A stretch of DNA of 30,699 nucleotides from Apostichopus californicus (GCA_020650975.1 JAIPMN010019535.1:1-30699); one strand, 5' to 3'. Shown: positions 12,101 through 19,859, numbered from the stretch's first letter. Numbers and translations: made by a program. Notes: generated by a model from the letters alone, not told the origin.

Positions 12101-15100
12101 ATTACTGTGATTGGATGGAATGCAGTGTATTTAAAGGTAGTCTGTATAGGCCCCAAATCATAGCAACCTATAATTGCTAAAAGTTTTCAAAAAGTACTTT
12201 TCCTGGAGGTCTTTACTCTCCAACTTGTTCTCAGACATTCTGTATGAACACACAAGATGACTTGAGTGTCTGCAGGGTGGTAATAAATACAGTTTAAGAA
12301 TTTGGACCGACGGTGACCATATTTGAATATCTGGCATATTTGGGGCCAATACAGCATGTCTTTAAGCCTTAGGTAAATAAATGTGGTCTACATCAGACAA
12401 ACTATAAGACAAGTTTTCATGGTACAGCCAGAAACTTAGCAGCAAATGAGGCAACAACTAAACCTACAACTTATAATATGTCACTGTCTGTTATTGAACA
12501 TGAGGCAACCATTAAACCTACAAGCTAAAGTTTGTCTTTGTCTGTTATTAAACATGGAGATATCAATCTCTTACACAAAACCCTGTTTTGTAACATGCAT
12601 CGCAGTGCTTTACATATATGGTAAACATTATATTTTGCATTTCATTATACAAAGCACATTATTTTGTACAAATTATTTACTGATAAATTCAGCATTGGGA
12701 ACAAAATCACAATTTAATGTTCTTGCTTCTCAATCATAAATGTTACAGCCAATGTGAGGTGAAAACTTGTCAAATTTTACTAGATTATACCATATTTATC
12801 ATGAGGCATATTCACAGTTTTTGCCAGGCTTCAATTTTAAACTGTTTCACAATATACATGAGCATGCTGCAATGATAAATACTGACTGACTAGTGTATAG
12901 ACTAGCACAGAAGCACATGAAAATATTATAAAATATTTCCCATTAAAACAATAGGCCTTAGGTGCAATGCAAAACCAATGTTACCATTCATGTTGAACAT
13001 AACATGTGCAAATAGCGCCCTACAATAAAAGGCTTTTAAATACACAAAATATCCATCAATTCAACAGACACATTCAGCTTGCAAAACTAATTATCAGCTT
13101 ACATGATCTTTCAAATCAAACATTTCAACAATGTGGTATTATTCTACCAAGTTAAAACTTGCAAAGGGATGTAAACTAACATCCATCTATTCCACATTTA
13201 GCCCCCCCCCCACCGCACATCCCCTCCCTCCATCCCAATACCCCTGAGATAGCACTACTCATATCTGAAGAACAGTTTTGCAACTTACTCTGGATTTGGG
13301 GGTGGCTCGACAAAAGTCAAAGCAATGTGGACGGTCGCCACGGTGAGCACCAAGTAATGGAACCATTGACTGACAAGAATGTTAAAACTCCTACAAAACA
13401 AAAAACAGTACACAAGCATTAACACGAACCCTTGTTACAAACGCAGGGACTGTTCAAAGTGTTTGAGCTCGAAGGAAGCACTGCAAACTCAAAGATACCT
13501 GCAATAGTACAGTATATATAGGCTGCGATGAAAAATTGCAGCATACGGTATGCTTTCATTCAGTCACAGACAGGAGGGTAGGGTAGAATGTACAGTACTG
13601 AAGCAGGTACATAAACAACAAGTACTCAAACTCTTTTAAATTGTTCTGTCAGCTACTTCAAGCCTTAGGTATCAATTTCTTAAAGTACATAATAAAGAGA
13701 ACTATATATCTGACAGATATTTAAGCGAGTCAATTATACGTCAAACATTGTATTTCTAGTCAGTGTCCCAAACAGCAACAGTCTAATCGAATAATACTAC
13801 TTGGTACAGAATTTCACTTAATTAATTTACGTAGAATGTGACTTTTGATATAATCAGAGGCCTAGTACAAACTTCTAGCCACAGAAGATGCTTCAATATC
13901 AGAGAGAAGACAGGGTTTCCAGAATGTTATCTAAATAATTCACTGTTCACCTAGATAATAAGTGGGTGTAGCACTTGTTTCTCAGGTGTGGTCAAGATTT
14001 TTCAGATACCAAGGCTGTGTGGACTGTGGAGGTCCCTTATAAGCATATCCCGCCCACCCTGCCCCCCCCCCTCCACTTGAACCCCATGCCCATTACTTAC
14101 CATCTGCCATAACTTGGTTTGAAGAATGCCCTGGCCCTGCCGTACTTTCCTCTGCCAGTGATGGCATCATCAACGTGAGCAGCTGCTAACTTCAACTCAC
14201 GGTCTTCACCTTTCAGCTCTGTAAAACTCTCTGTCAAAGAGTCATTCTGAGAGACAGAATTATGCAAATATCAAATATAAAACAATTAGAAATGGATAAG
14301 AAACAGGTCATTAATCACTTTGACTCTGGTTTTTCAAATTTCTTTCAGGAGGCTTTTTTTCTATTTTTCATCTTCTTGTTGGTAAGGTGGTTGTGGGCTG
14401 TCAATTCACATGTTGGGGAAACCCCCCAGTTATCATGATCCTATCTGCACAATCAATTGTGCAGTAGTTCAGTGTGAACAGTCCCCTCTGGAATACTAGT
14501 TTGCCACAAACAGTTTGTGTACAATTAAAACAAAGAAATTGGGCAAAAACTTGATGGAAAACAACCAAACTTCTGGTATTAACCATTAAATGTTAACCAC
14601 ACGCAAACTTCACAAGAAAAACAGTAAAGAAGTCTGGAAATGACCAAAGGGGCAAGTTGTAATGTTTGCCGTTCATGGTACTTTTCAACTCAGTAAAATT
14701 GACAAATTTTGTGGAAAATTGTAGCATGAGAGAAACATCCATTTTACCGTTTTTCATTTTGTAGAAAAAGCAGAGGTCTTACATATAAAAGTATGTGAAG
14801 AGAAATACAATTGTTTCACAAAAAAAGTGTTTTTTTATCATTTGTTACTTTCCACTAAGCTAAGCAATATTTGTATGGATGATACATGTACTTTAAAAGA
14901 TCACAGAAATGTTTTTCTTACAGTAGAATTATAACCATTGACCTTGACAAATCATCCTGTAATCTGATTTGCTGTCAATCCACATAGAGGTGTTACTAAA
15001 CTCTCTCTCTTTCTCATTTGGTAGGGGTGATGCACACGCTACCACAACCTTGCATACCAAGGGTGCAAGGACATGCCAACCACCCACAACATCTCCAGCC

Positions 15101-16813
15101 CAATTCACCACTAAGTATGCAATGTTTCTACTTTAATAACATCCCTTCCAATACGCATAGATCTGTTTAACAAATGTTTCCAACTTAATCATAATCTACG
15201 ACATCGACTGGTTTGTAGTTCTCCAATCGTCGTCTTATTGAAAACCTTGAGGAGAGACGTCATAGAATGATATTGATTTTTTAGGACAATGCTTTTCTGG
15301 AAATCAAGAACAGGGCATTGAGTTGGTATTTTCCTCGGGACTACCTCCCATGTACTTCGGAATTGATTGGTAAATTAATTATGCAGAGAAGTAAATACAT
15401 TTGGAGCAACGGGTCAATTTAGGTATGGAGTTGACCAATAGGTGTCATGATGGCTCCACTAAGCACTGAAGTGAAATACAATAGCATTAAGTATTGAAAG
15501 GGAACTGCCTGATTAATGCAGGGAGTTGTTGATTCACTGGATGGGGCATATCAAGCCAGGAGTTCATTCTTTTGCATTGTTTACTGACAGGATTCCCTGG
15601 CTACTAGCATGGCAGACAAATACCACCATTGAATATTAGTTTCAAATTGGGAACAAAAGGCAATACCTTTAAGATCACGTTTGCCGATGCGCTGTACAGC
15701 AGTAGTGTACCAATAAATTCACTGCAAAATATCTCAATGATACCCTCTTAACTCTTTAATGCCCATGTTTATACCGACTAGAACAAAGCAGCCTTATACA
15801 ATACCTATAATTAGTTACAAATTATGGGCCCTGCAATGAATATTCATTTATGAGAAAAAATATAAATGTCTCCCATAAGTACTTATTGGACTCCTATCAT
15901 TCTACCGTATCAGTTGCGTTCCTTGATCAATGTCAGTTTTACGGTAATGAAATGAAAAGTGACCGAGAAATCCAGACAATTCATATTTTAAATCAAATAC
16001 TGTCCCTCATACATATATAGCTGATCGTAATCCCCTCACTGACAGTGAACGGAGAACTGGTCGAAGAGTCCCGAGGCAAAAATCTGGCATAAAACAAGTG
16101 GAACTTACCCCATCGATAGAGGGCACCAAACACAGAGCCGGCGTCAACAATCCGTAAAGAGCGAAATTTTCCTGAGAGGCTCTCTCCTTGAAAGTCCTGA
16201 CAAAGATTCTTCGGGTGTAGTTCTTATCGCTTATTTTCCTTTTGCTCCCAACCCCCAGACTCGGCTTGGATATCGGCCGATCGATGCCGTTGCAGTCGAG
16301 ATCGTGTTCGACACCGCTGTCGGGACTGTTTGTTTTTAAACCGTTTCTTTCGTACTCCGGTACAAATTCGGACGTGATCAGAGGTCTCCTGGAGGAGACG
16401 AACATCTCACTCAGGTTAGTCGACGATAGTTCCTCCGTCCTGTCGGAGTTTGCATTTATCTCAACGTCCTCGACGAGAGGTTCCACCCGGTTCTTGAACG
16501 GAGAGTTCCGCCCGCTGGAGTTGTTGCTCTTGGTTTCGGGCGAGTCGCGACCCGGAGGAGTCGGGTCCTTTTCCGAAGAACCGTCCTGGAAGTTGAAAGA
16601 AGGGACGGATGGTCCTTCCTCTGTCACCTGAACCAGAGGTCGATTGGGACTTTGCTCCTCGGGAGAGGTTGCAATTTCTCTCTCCATCTGGATGATGAAG
16701 TCCCTGTACGCTGCCACGTGGGAGTCTTTTCCCGTCTCCTCCATGGTTTCATTCTCTCGGTCTTTAGCTTCGGTTCCATCCTTGGGAGTCTCCTCCTCCT
16801 CCTCCTTGTCCAT
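6..16813 (-). CDS. Two-pore channel (TPC/TPCN family), divergent, 20 exons in window
   Basis: This spliced gene encodes a voltage-gated-like cation channel with two six-helix repeats. Known family members sit in endolysosomal or plasma membranes and pass Na+ or Ca2+; two subunits form one pore. Twenty exons join with consistent phase and GT-AG boundaries to give about 897 residues. The layout is: tail 1-235, S1 about 288-310, S2 about 322-342, S3 about 364-382, S4 386-405, S5 423-441, pore I 470-490, S6 500-528, EF-hand linker 532-627, then repeat II about 645-870. Recognisable TPC signatures are the FVxP-type end of S1, the basic S4 of repeat I, EVMIPAYS straight after filter I, and SNWHEI in filter II. 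Human TPC1 and TPC2 are roughly 750-820 residues; the excess is mostly the N-terminal tail. The paralogue (1, 2, 3 or other) cannot be assigned by eye. Family assignment is strong; exon 17 and both ends are less certain. Confidence 0.88.
544..620 (-). CDS. TPC exon 19: repeat II S6, first half
   Basis: This exon encodes residues 838-862 plus a split Asn. AMLSTSSWSCIYFVTCFLVI then NMVVM is the start of S6. The acceptor is CTTTCTGTTAG and the donor GTAAGT. It leaves in phase 2 and joins exon 20 to make the V-M-N-L-F-V-A-I block expected at the S6 gate. Confidence 0.9.
901..964 (-). CDS. TPC exon 18: pore helix and selectivity filter II
   Basis: This exon encodes residues 817-837, CSLLIVFQIVTTSNWHEI then MNS. 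The filter motif T828-S829-N830 followed by Trp is in the position of the V-N-N-W filter of animal TPCs. The acceptor is TTCTTTCAG and the donor GTGAGT. Confidence 0.9.
1361..1398 (-). CDS. TPC exon 17 (tentative 38-nt exon): turret and pore-helix start
   Basis: This candidate encodes PRSTLIYQSAVF plus a split Arg codon. It was chosen because it is open in the only frame that links exon 16 (ending phase 0) to exon 18 (starting in phase 2). It has a pyrimidine-rich acceptor (TTTCTTATCTGAAG) and a GTATTA donor, and it places a Phe where TPCs have the F-x-x-F of pore II. The donor is weak and the exon short. Another exon in 965-2281 could fill this position instead. Confidence 0.4.
1399..2281. 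other. TPC intron 16 (minus-strand gene), no recognised element
   Basis: This stretch is AT-rich intron sequence. One open minus-strand stretch near 1912-1970 with a GTATTT donor was considered as the missing pore-loop exon and judged weaker than 1361-1398. No repeat family was recognised. Confidence 0.6.
2282..2339 (-). CDS. TPC exon 16: repeat II S5 end
   Basis: This exon encodes residues 785-803, MFSSYAIMNHGVVFGDRES. The G-M-x-x-Y-A-I junction with exon 15 matches the S5 end of TPC repeat II. The acceptor is TTGCTTTTAG and the preferred donor GTATGT. A second GT two bases earlier in the transcript would leave a different phase and was not used. Confidence 0.72.
2415..2494 (-). CDS. TPC exon 15: repeat II S4-S5 linker and start of S5
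   Basis: This exon encodes residues 758-783 plus a split Gly. TKKTVIMFFTKIFPVMSDL is the S4-S5 linker and LIILILIIG begins S5. The acceptor is CTTCTCTACAG and the donor GTATGT, leaving in phase 2. Confidence 0.8.
2495..3430. other. TPC intron 14 with AT microsatellite and C homopolymer
   Basis: The intron holds an AT-rich dinucleotide-like block around 2,692-2,766 with two related ATATATxTTTATATGGTT units, and a C-rich tract near 2,901-2,929 with a run of about ten C. No coding exon was found. Confidence 0.6.
3431..3625 (-). CDS. TPC exon 14: repeat II S2-S4
   Basis: This exon encodes residues 693-757. VEIVLSVFGECLNLLHII continues S2, and EVLDIVLILVAMAANIAWYL is S3. DEFRGVCNVISGLAVAFRVG leads through S4. 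Only Arg750 lies within the S4 helix, where channel S4 segments normally carry several regularly spaced Arg residues. The exon is 65 whole codons between GTTTTTAG and GTGAGT. Confidence 0.83.
3676..3772 (+). repeat. 16-bp minisatellite in TPC intron 13
   Basis: The unit GTGTTACTGTCATCAA occurs in tandem at 3709, 3725 and 3741, with a degenerate copy at 3757 and an isolated related copy at 3676. It lies within the short intron between exons 13 and 14. Confidence 0.85.
3827..3917 (-). CDS. TPC exon 13: repeat II S1 end and start of S2
   Basis: This exon encodes residues 663-692. ALFCLLWHGIPDAVSLGIQI finishes S1 and gives a short loop, and AKTVILVVFM begins S2. The acceptor is TATTTTGACAG and the donor GTAAGT, leaving in phase 0. 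Confidence 0.82.
3918..4827. other. TPC intron 12, no recognised element
   Basis: This is AT-rich sequence without tandem repeats or coding similarity that I can recognise. Open frames here are short and lack splice-phase compatibility with the flanking exons. Confidence 0.55.
4828..4931 (-). CDS. TPC exon 12: linker and start of repeat II S1
   Basis: This exon encodes residues 628-661 plus a split Cys. QCGPKWMKAVGSFAQKIVRS is an amphipathic basic segment, followed by DVFSKVILILIILH entering S1 of repeat II. The acceptor is CTTCCTCAG and the donor GTGAGT, leaving in phase 2. Confidence 0.85.
5174..5311 (-). CDS. TPC exon 11: second EF-hand with canonical Ca2+ loop
   Basis: This exon encodes residues 582-627. 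NMQLINYLDSNNDGQIDSLE contains a 12-residue loop, D595-S-N-N-D-G-Q-I-D-S-L-E606: acidic or amide side chains at 1, 3, 5, 7 and 9, Gly at 6, Ile at 8 and Glu at 12. These are the standard requirements for calcium coordination. The following helix is WTIRLNETLSFEFEVEDF. The acceptor is CATTGGAACAG and the donor GTAAGT, with whole codons. Confidence 0.9.
5790..5940 (-). CDS. TPC exon 10: linker helix and first (degenerate) EF-hand
   Basis: This exon encodes residues 532-581. EFAKKHVKEERSRERAELAK extends S6 as a charged cytosolic helix. AWNLLDPLGKGSLPITDERF then has the helix-loop-helix spacing of an EF-hand, with the loop at 557-568. Loop positions 3, 5 and 9 are Leu, Lys and Pro, so this loop should not bind Ca2+. 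The acceptor is TTTTTGCAG and the donor GTAAAC, ending in phase 0. Confidence 0.88.
5941..6448. other. TPC intron 9 with a degenerate internal duplication
   Basis: Two loosely similar blocks occur near 6,210-6,265 and 6,312-6,365. Each has CCTAGG, then an A-rich run, then AATCACGGA followed by a GCG-containing stretch. They may be the remains of an old repeat. Nothing else was recognised. Confidence 0.35.
6449..6570 (-). CDS. TPC exon 9: repeat I S6
   Basis: This exon encodes residues 491-530 and a split Trp. It opens with EVMIPAYS, a near-invariant block after filter I in TPCs. The pore-lining S6 follows (VTFIYFGIFLFVGVFFLTAI then LLAIVVDSYW). The acceptor is CTTCAG and the donor GTGAGT, leaving in phase 2. 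Confidence 0.94.
6945..7252 (+). mobile_element. Non-LTR retrotransposon 3' end (CR1-like), fragment
   Basis: The plus strand encodes the C-terminal end of a non-LTR reverse-transcriptase ORF, with the typical RVVNEWNDLPEKVVLA then SVNGFKNALDKHFK and a stop at 7158-7160. A short 3' UTR follows, ending in tandem ACTAA units at about 7,236-7,252. A 3' end built of short repeats rather than poly(A) fits the CR1 group. It is severely 5'-truncated and sits in the intron between exons 8 and 9, antisense to the channel gene. Confidence 0.75.
7335..7401 (-). CDS. TPC exon 8: pore helix and selectivity filter I
   Basis: This exon encodes residues 469-490: SFDNVAITFLRLFVLLSTEN then YP. The pattern F-D-x-x, pore helix, then T-x-N is the TPC filter of repeat I. 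The middle filter residue is Glu487, where the common animal form known to me is T-A/S-N. The acceptor is CTCCGTAG and the donor GTGAGT. Confidence 0.92.
7585..7619 (+). repeat. Short GGATTTGCAAC direct repeats
   Basis: GGATTTGCAAC occurs twice in tandem, then a variant CAAATTTGCAA. The unit is about 11 bp and lies in the intron between exons 7 and 8. Confidence 0.55.
8690..9143 (+). mobile_element. Non-LTR retrotransposon 3' end, 5'-truncated fragment
   Basis: The open frame 8566-8925 contains, from about 8,680 on, a sequence like the C-terminal end of a retrotransposon RT ORF: VNTAARNDFIRLAKNIHSSK, HPLHSELISLCNRTNKYNLR, and a final stretch rich in basic residues and Ile. It is followed by a roughly 200-bp AT-rich 3' UTR and a terminal run of A/T-rich GAAATT repeats (9,117-9,143). 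Orientation is antisense to the channel gene. The exact 5' boundary is unclear. Confidence 0.55.
9182..9318 (-). CDS. TPC exon 7: repeat I S5 and turret
   Basis: This exon encodes residues 423-467. VFLIIIVFILMFSAVGVNIF is S5, followed by a luminal or extracellular turret with two potential N-glycosylation sequons, NTT and NCT (GQNTTQTNCTESPNE). The donor GTACGT lies only about 35 bp from the 3' tail of a plus-strand retrotransposon fragment. The upstream intron holds the 55-bp minisatellite. Confidence 0.9.
9418..10320 (+). repeat. 55-bp minisatellite with divergence gradient
   Basis: Units begin GATAACAATAGAGGTCTGCA and continue TTGGATGAACAACAATGAAA, then ATGTTACATTTGAGA. Unit starts at 9796, 9851, 9906, 9961, 10016, 10071, 10126, 10181, 10236 and 10291 keep an exact 55-bp period. 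A 54-bp variant starts at 9742. Copies from about 9,418 to 9,741 are progressively more divergent and of irregular length but keep the core words ACAACAATGAAAAT and TGGTAGA. It lies in the intron between exons 6 and 7 of the channel gene. Confidence 0.93.
10397..10507 (-). CDS. TPC exon 6: repeat I S4 and S4-S5 linker
   Basis: This exon encodes residues 386-422. RLLQPFRCLRAAIILVK gives Arg386, Arg392, Arg395 and Lys402, the basic S4 of repeat I with the family's L-x-P-x-R pattern. The S4-S5 linker is LKNVQHVYGVVMSIVIKLGK. The exon is a whole number of codons, bounded by CTTCTCAG and GTAAGT. Confidence 0.92.
10937..10980 (+). repeat. G-rich block with G-quadruplex potential (TPC intron 5)
   Basis: Repeated runs of three to six G occur, as GGGAGGGGGTGGAGTGGGTG and onward to GGGTAGGG, all on the plus strand. 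This is the strand opposite the channel transcript, so the pre-mRNA is C-rich here. Confidence 0.6.
11179..11251 (-). CDS. TPC exon 5: repeat I S3
   Basis: This exon encodes 24 whole codons (residues 362-385), VEFVFVIVFTLDYIMLVIQW and then ILGM. It is one hydrophobic helix with a central Asp, as expected for S3. The acceptor is TATTTACAG and the donor GTAAGT. It enters in phase 2 and exits in phase 0. Confidence 0.87.
11523..11562 (+). repeat. Interspersed module with GATCCT-GCT-AGGATC hairpin, copy 1
   Basis: GAAGAAGATCCTGCTAGGAT followed by CAAAACATTAGACC matches, in inverse orientation, the segment at 22592-22631 with only a few differences. The core is a perfect 6-bp stem around GCT. Such modules are seen in dispersed-element 3' regions, Penelope-like elements possibly among them, but I cannot prove the family. 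It lies in the intron between exons 4 and 5. Confidence 0.6.
11945..12073 (-). CDS. TPC exon 4: repeat I S2
   Basis: This exon encodes residues 319-360 with a split codon at each end. A hydrophobic S2 (VPIIVTPLCLLVYIADIAVH) is followed by VGFLSWKVFWQWNENKWQR, the S2-S3 turn where TPCs carry a Gly-Trp-type loop and a Trp before S3. The acceptor is GTTATTCAG and the donor GTATGT. Confidence 0.9.
12131..12365 (-). mobile_element. TTAA-bounded MITE, copy A
   Basis: This 235-bp element starts TTAAAGGTAGTCTGTATAGG and ends GGGGCCAATACAGCATGTCTTTAA. The ends are imperfect inverted repeats of about 28 bp (TTAAAGGTAxxCxGTATxGGCCCCAAAT). Its interior matches the reverse complement of the element at 19896-20135 in several blocks (AAAAGTACTTT then CTGGAGGTCTTTACTCTCCAA, and ACACACAAGATGA). 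A TTAA boundary is typical of piggyBac-type targets. It lies in the intron between exons 3 and 4. Confidence 0.8.
12446..12553 (+). repeat. 54-bp tandem duplication
   Basis: Two adjacent copies begin ATGAGGCAAC at 12446 and 12500 and end TGTCTGTTATTGAAC or TGTCTGTTATTAAAC. Each is 54 bp, so the frame is kept and an apparent open frame runs through. No protein similarity was recognised. Confidence 0.85.
13289..13390 (-). CDS. TPC exon 3: repeat I S1
   Basis: This exon encodes residues 285-317 plus a split Glu codon. The hydrophobic run ILVSQWFHYLVLTVATVH is S1 and ends in ALTFVEPPPNP. The 'aromatic-V/I-E-x-P' end of S1 is typical of the family. The acceptor is TTTTGTAG and the donor GTAAGT. 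It enters and leaves in phase 2. Confidence 0.9.
14101..14246 (-). CDS. TPC exon 2: pre-S1 cytosolic helix
   Basis: This exon encodes residues 236-284, from NDSLTESF to PSYGRW; the Trp codon is split at the 3' boundary. The stretch AAAHVDDAITGR matches the amphipathic pre-S1 segment of TPCs, where an Ala-rich motif leads into a basic stretch (GRGKYGRARAFF) before S1. The acceptor is TGTCTCTCAG and the donor GTAAGT, entering in phase 0 and leaving in phase 2. Confidence 0.85.
14247..16108. other. TPC intron 1, no recognised element
   Basis: This is the largest intron in the window, 1.86 kb of mostly unique AT-rich sequence. I saw no repeat family, tandem array or coding exon in phase with exons 1 and 2. 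Confidence 0.6.
16109..16813 (-). CDS. TPC exon 1: acidic, Ser/Pro-rich cytosolic N-terminal tail
   Basis: This exon encodes residues 1-235, starting MDKEEEEETPKDG and ending SIDG at the donor GTAAGT (phase 0). The ATG at 16813 has G at -3 and +4, and an in-frame TAG lies nine codons upstream. The segment is hydrophilic and probably disordered. It has five Ser-Pro sites (TSP, QSP, DSP, NSP, NSP), suggesting proline-directed phosphorylation, and a basic patch (SKRKISDKNYTRR) before a short hydrophobic end. Composition is GC- and CpG-richer than the flanking introns. A caution on the start: CCGTAG just upstream could be a splice acceptor, which would put that TAG in an intron and allow an earlier start. 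Confidence 0.82.
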
Positions 16814-16960
16814 CTCACCCTCGGACTACGGAACGGTTCCAAGAAAACAAAGGACCCGGCTCATCGAGGAGCATTATGGATAGAAAGGAAAATTGGTTCT
16901 TACATCATCAGGCTTACATGATGTCTGTCAGTTCTGCAAGAGGTGGAGAGGTTAATATCT
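16814..16960 (-). promoter_or_regulatory. Probable 5' leader region of the TPC gene with candidate splice sites
   Basis: Reading on the minus strand, CTCCACCTCTTGCAG (acceptor-like, near 16,936) is followed by two donor-like GTAAG sites and then TTTGTTTTCTTGGAACCGTTCCGTAG just before the exon 1 start. The leader may therefore be one exon or may include an 80-90 nt intron. No TATA box or clear start site was recognised. Confidence 0.35.
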
Positions 16961-17035
16961 GATGTTATTTTTGTTTTTTGTTATTAAAGTAGCTTGCATT
17001 ACTCTATGGCATTGGAAGTATTGGCAAAAAGAATG

Positions 17036-17079
17036 AATGTTTGCAAATGTTTGCAAATGTTTGCAAAATGTTTGCAAAA
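17036..17079 (+). repeat. 10-bp tandem repeat (ATGTTTGCAA)
   Basis: Four units of ATGTTTGCAA, the last with an added A, run head to tail. They are bracketed by near-identical words, GCAAAAAGAATGAATG before and GCAAAAAGAATGAAAG after. Confidence 0.8.
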
Positions 17080-17669
17080 AGAATGAAAGATTGTCGTGTT
17101 TTACCACCTTTTCACACAGTCTGCAAACAGCTTCATAGAAAGGAAAAGTATAAAACTATCATACCTAAAACTATCATACCACCTGAGATATTTTCCATTA
17201 TAAGACAATACATGGACAGGGAGGAGTTTTAAGAAAGTTTTTTGACCTAAAAGATTAGTCTGGTGCTTTTACTTTATATACTTGGTTGCTCCTTAGAAAA
17301 ACTCAAGTATTGCTCTGATTGGCCAACAACAAGAGAATGTTGTCATTAGATCATAGCATAAACCCTTAAAAGTGTCTTGTATGATGATGTAGTCCAAAAG
17401 GTTTATAAAGGACAGCAAAATAGGTCAGAAACTCTCAATTTTTGTGTCTCACAGATTTTTTGGGAAAGAATCTGTCATGAATCTATTTTTTGAAACAACT
17501 GTTAGTCTGAGATCATATTAACATTTTAAACTGAAAAATGTTAATTTTCAAATACAGGATCTTCATCTAAAATAACTTAAATTTCTCTTTTAAATCATAT
17601 AGATGTACCTAATTTGAACATTAACAATAACTCATTTACAGTAAAGTAATGTACAATGTATAGGCTGTG

Positions 17670-17815
17670 ACACCTAATGTGCAAGCACAGTGTGGCAGTT
17701 AAAGCTGTGTATGCCCAACAAAGGTTAGGCTACCAGTTCAAAACCAAGCAAGGGGAGAAAAGGTGGCTTCCACCAACCCTCTTGTTTCAATAAACTTCAC
17801 TAAACTATCAATTAT
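17670..17815 (+). mobile_element. Possible tRNA-derived SINE
   Basis: TGGCAGTTAAAG (17692-17703) resembles a pol III A box. AGTTCAAAACC (17735-17745) resembles a B box at tRNA-like spacing. A C/T-rich and A-rich tail ending in AATAAAC follows. No complete tRNA cloverleaf was recognised. Confidence 0.3.
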
Positions 17816-18469
17816 TCAAGAATTTTCTTCAGATTTCCAAACATTTACGAAAGACTGTACTCTTACAGTCACATGTGCTGAACAAGCAATCTTGTCTTGG
17901 TGAGCAAAAGTATCGTCCCATAATAAATGACCTTGATATTTTTCTCTTTGGACAGTCAAAGAACGAGGGCCAATGATCCCCGCAAACAAAGTTTAAGAGG
18001 AAGTTTGGTAAACATCTGATGGATCCAAAGGTCGTAGTTAGTTAGTTTACCAATAAAAGTCATTTAGACGTTTCGGCATTTCCAGATAAACCACCCGGTC
18101 ATTAAAATTCTTCTGAGATCAAAAAATACATAAATTAAGAACTGTATTCTTATAGTGTGCAGTTTGTAAGTTAAATAACGGGGGGAATTTATCAAAATTT
18201 ACCAAACTGGTACCCTACCGTGGAAGAGAAAAGTTAAATACATCACAATAAAAAAAAAAAGACTTTTTTAAGAACAGCTGTCTACGCTATTACGTTACAG
18301 GCTGTTCTCAACTAACTTTCATTGTGAAATCAGTGCCATAGGAATCTCTAAGATAACATAACATGTGCGGCAGAAAACTGGCGGGACTTCGGATTGTTCC
18401 CTTGGCAACCTGTCGTTTTGTAGTTGCTACTGTACAGTGGCCAAGACAGGACATTTTGAAATATGGAAT

Positions 18470-18715
18470 TTTTTAGCTTCAAATTTTGAATATAAATTTG
18501 ATCTCAAAATTTCAACCACTCCCTTCAAATTTGGATCCTTGTTGCTGAAATTTTGAATACTGAATACATGTGGAAATTTCAACATTTTATCTCCAAATTT
18601 TGGACTTCATCTCTTTTTTTCAAAAATTCAGGAAAAGGAAGTCCAATAAAAACTTCAACATTCTATCACCAAATTTCATATTTGTTTTCTTTCTCAAAAT
18701 TTCAAAAAGTATAGT
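18470..18715. repeat. Degenerate AAATTT-rich repetitive block
   Basis: The words TTCAAATTTTGAAT, CTCAAAATTTCAAC, CTCCAAATTTTGGA and ACCAAATTTCATA recur every 30-60 bp. Spacing is irregular, so this is either an old, eroded tandem array or simple compositional bias. Confidence 0.4.
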
Positions 18716-19834
18716 TCCAGTATAAATGGATGATGTAATACATATTAAACAGAAACTTTCTCATTTTACTTGCTTGGCACTCTTTTATTAAATATATGGA
18801 TCCAGCCCCTGACTTTTCAAAATGAGGGGCGGAGGGGAGGGGGGAAGCTGCCCGCTCTGACCCCCTTGTTGCTATGTGTGTCACAGAAGCAGTACTTCTT
18901 GACTCAAGAAAGTCATATGATAACTATGTATGTCGCAGAGACGGTCCAGTAAAATTTATCTAAGTTTCAGATTTCTGTAAGTAGATTTCCTCTCTATTGT
19001 AACTCATGTTTTTTCCACTTGGGTCATTTAATAAACTTTTTTAAAAATAAAAGAATAAAATTTTTATCACACACAGCAGTTGGTATTCATTCTACATACA
19101 GAACCAACTGGGGATATGAACAACACTAACAGATGGACTACAATATGGCGAAATACTCACAGATTGACGATTATACGGTCAAGTTGAACCGCTTGTTGAA
19201 ATGTATTGTTGAGAATGAAGTGTTGTGTTCAAGAATCAAGTTGTCGTTGTAATCGAATTATTAACAATACTCGACTTGTTACAGAATTTGAAATTTAACA
19301 TTCTTTAACTTTTTTGGGTTTTTTTTTTCTTCCTTCTGTGTACAAGATCCTTCATAAGGCTGATATTATTTTGTTCATCTTTTAAACTTTTTTTTAACAC
19401 ACTAACATTACACAAATTCCCCCTTCCTTTCAGACACATGTTCTTTTCCATTGAGAATTAATTTCTAGATGCACCTACCAATGATATGTATACACAGACT
19501 ATCACTTTAGACATGCTCCATCTCTTACAAAGACTTCAGCCAGCCATCTGACCTAAACTATTATTTGTACAACCCCCTTGGGGGACACATAACCTATATT
19601 TAGTGTGTACACTGTATCTAAACAAGTACACCCACCATATAGACTTTGTACACAAAACTCATCTCTCCTACAGAGAAGATGATCAGAGCCACTCAAGTGT
19701 GTCCATTGTTTGTGTTTCTATGGAGACGAATACAAAAGCTTATAATCTAAGAGTTAGTGTGACCAGCTTAGGCCTGGTGATAGAGGAAACAGAACCCAAA
19801 CAATGCACATGGATGAATTAGATTGTTGTTGAGT

Positions 19835-19859
19835 GGGAGGGGGGGGAGGGGGGGGGGAG
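19835..19859 (+). repeat. Poly(G)-rich block
   Basis: GGGAGGGGGGGGAGGGGGGG and further G occur, a strong G-quadruplex or slippage-prone tract about 35 bp from the start of MITE copy B. Confidence 0.7.

Noticed and set aside
16242..16921. Open frames on the plus strand and in other minus frames over exon 1
   Set aside because: They are shadows of the GC-richer coding exon; only the main minus frame joins to exon 2 with a consensus donor.
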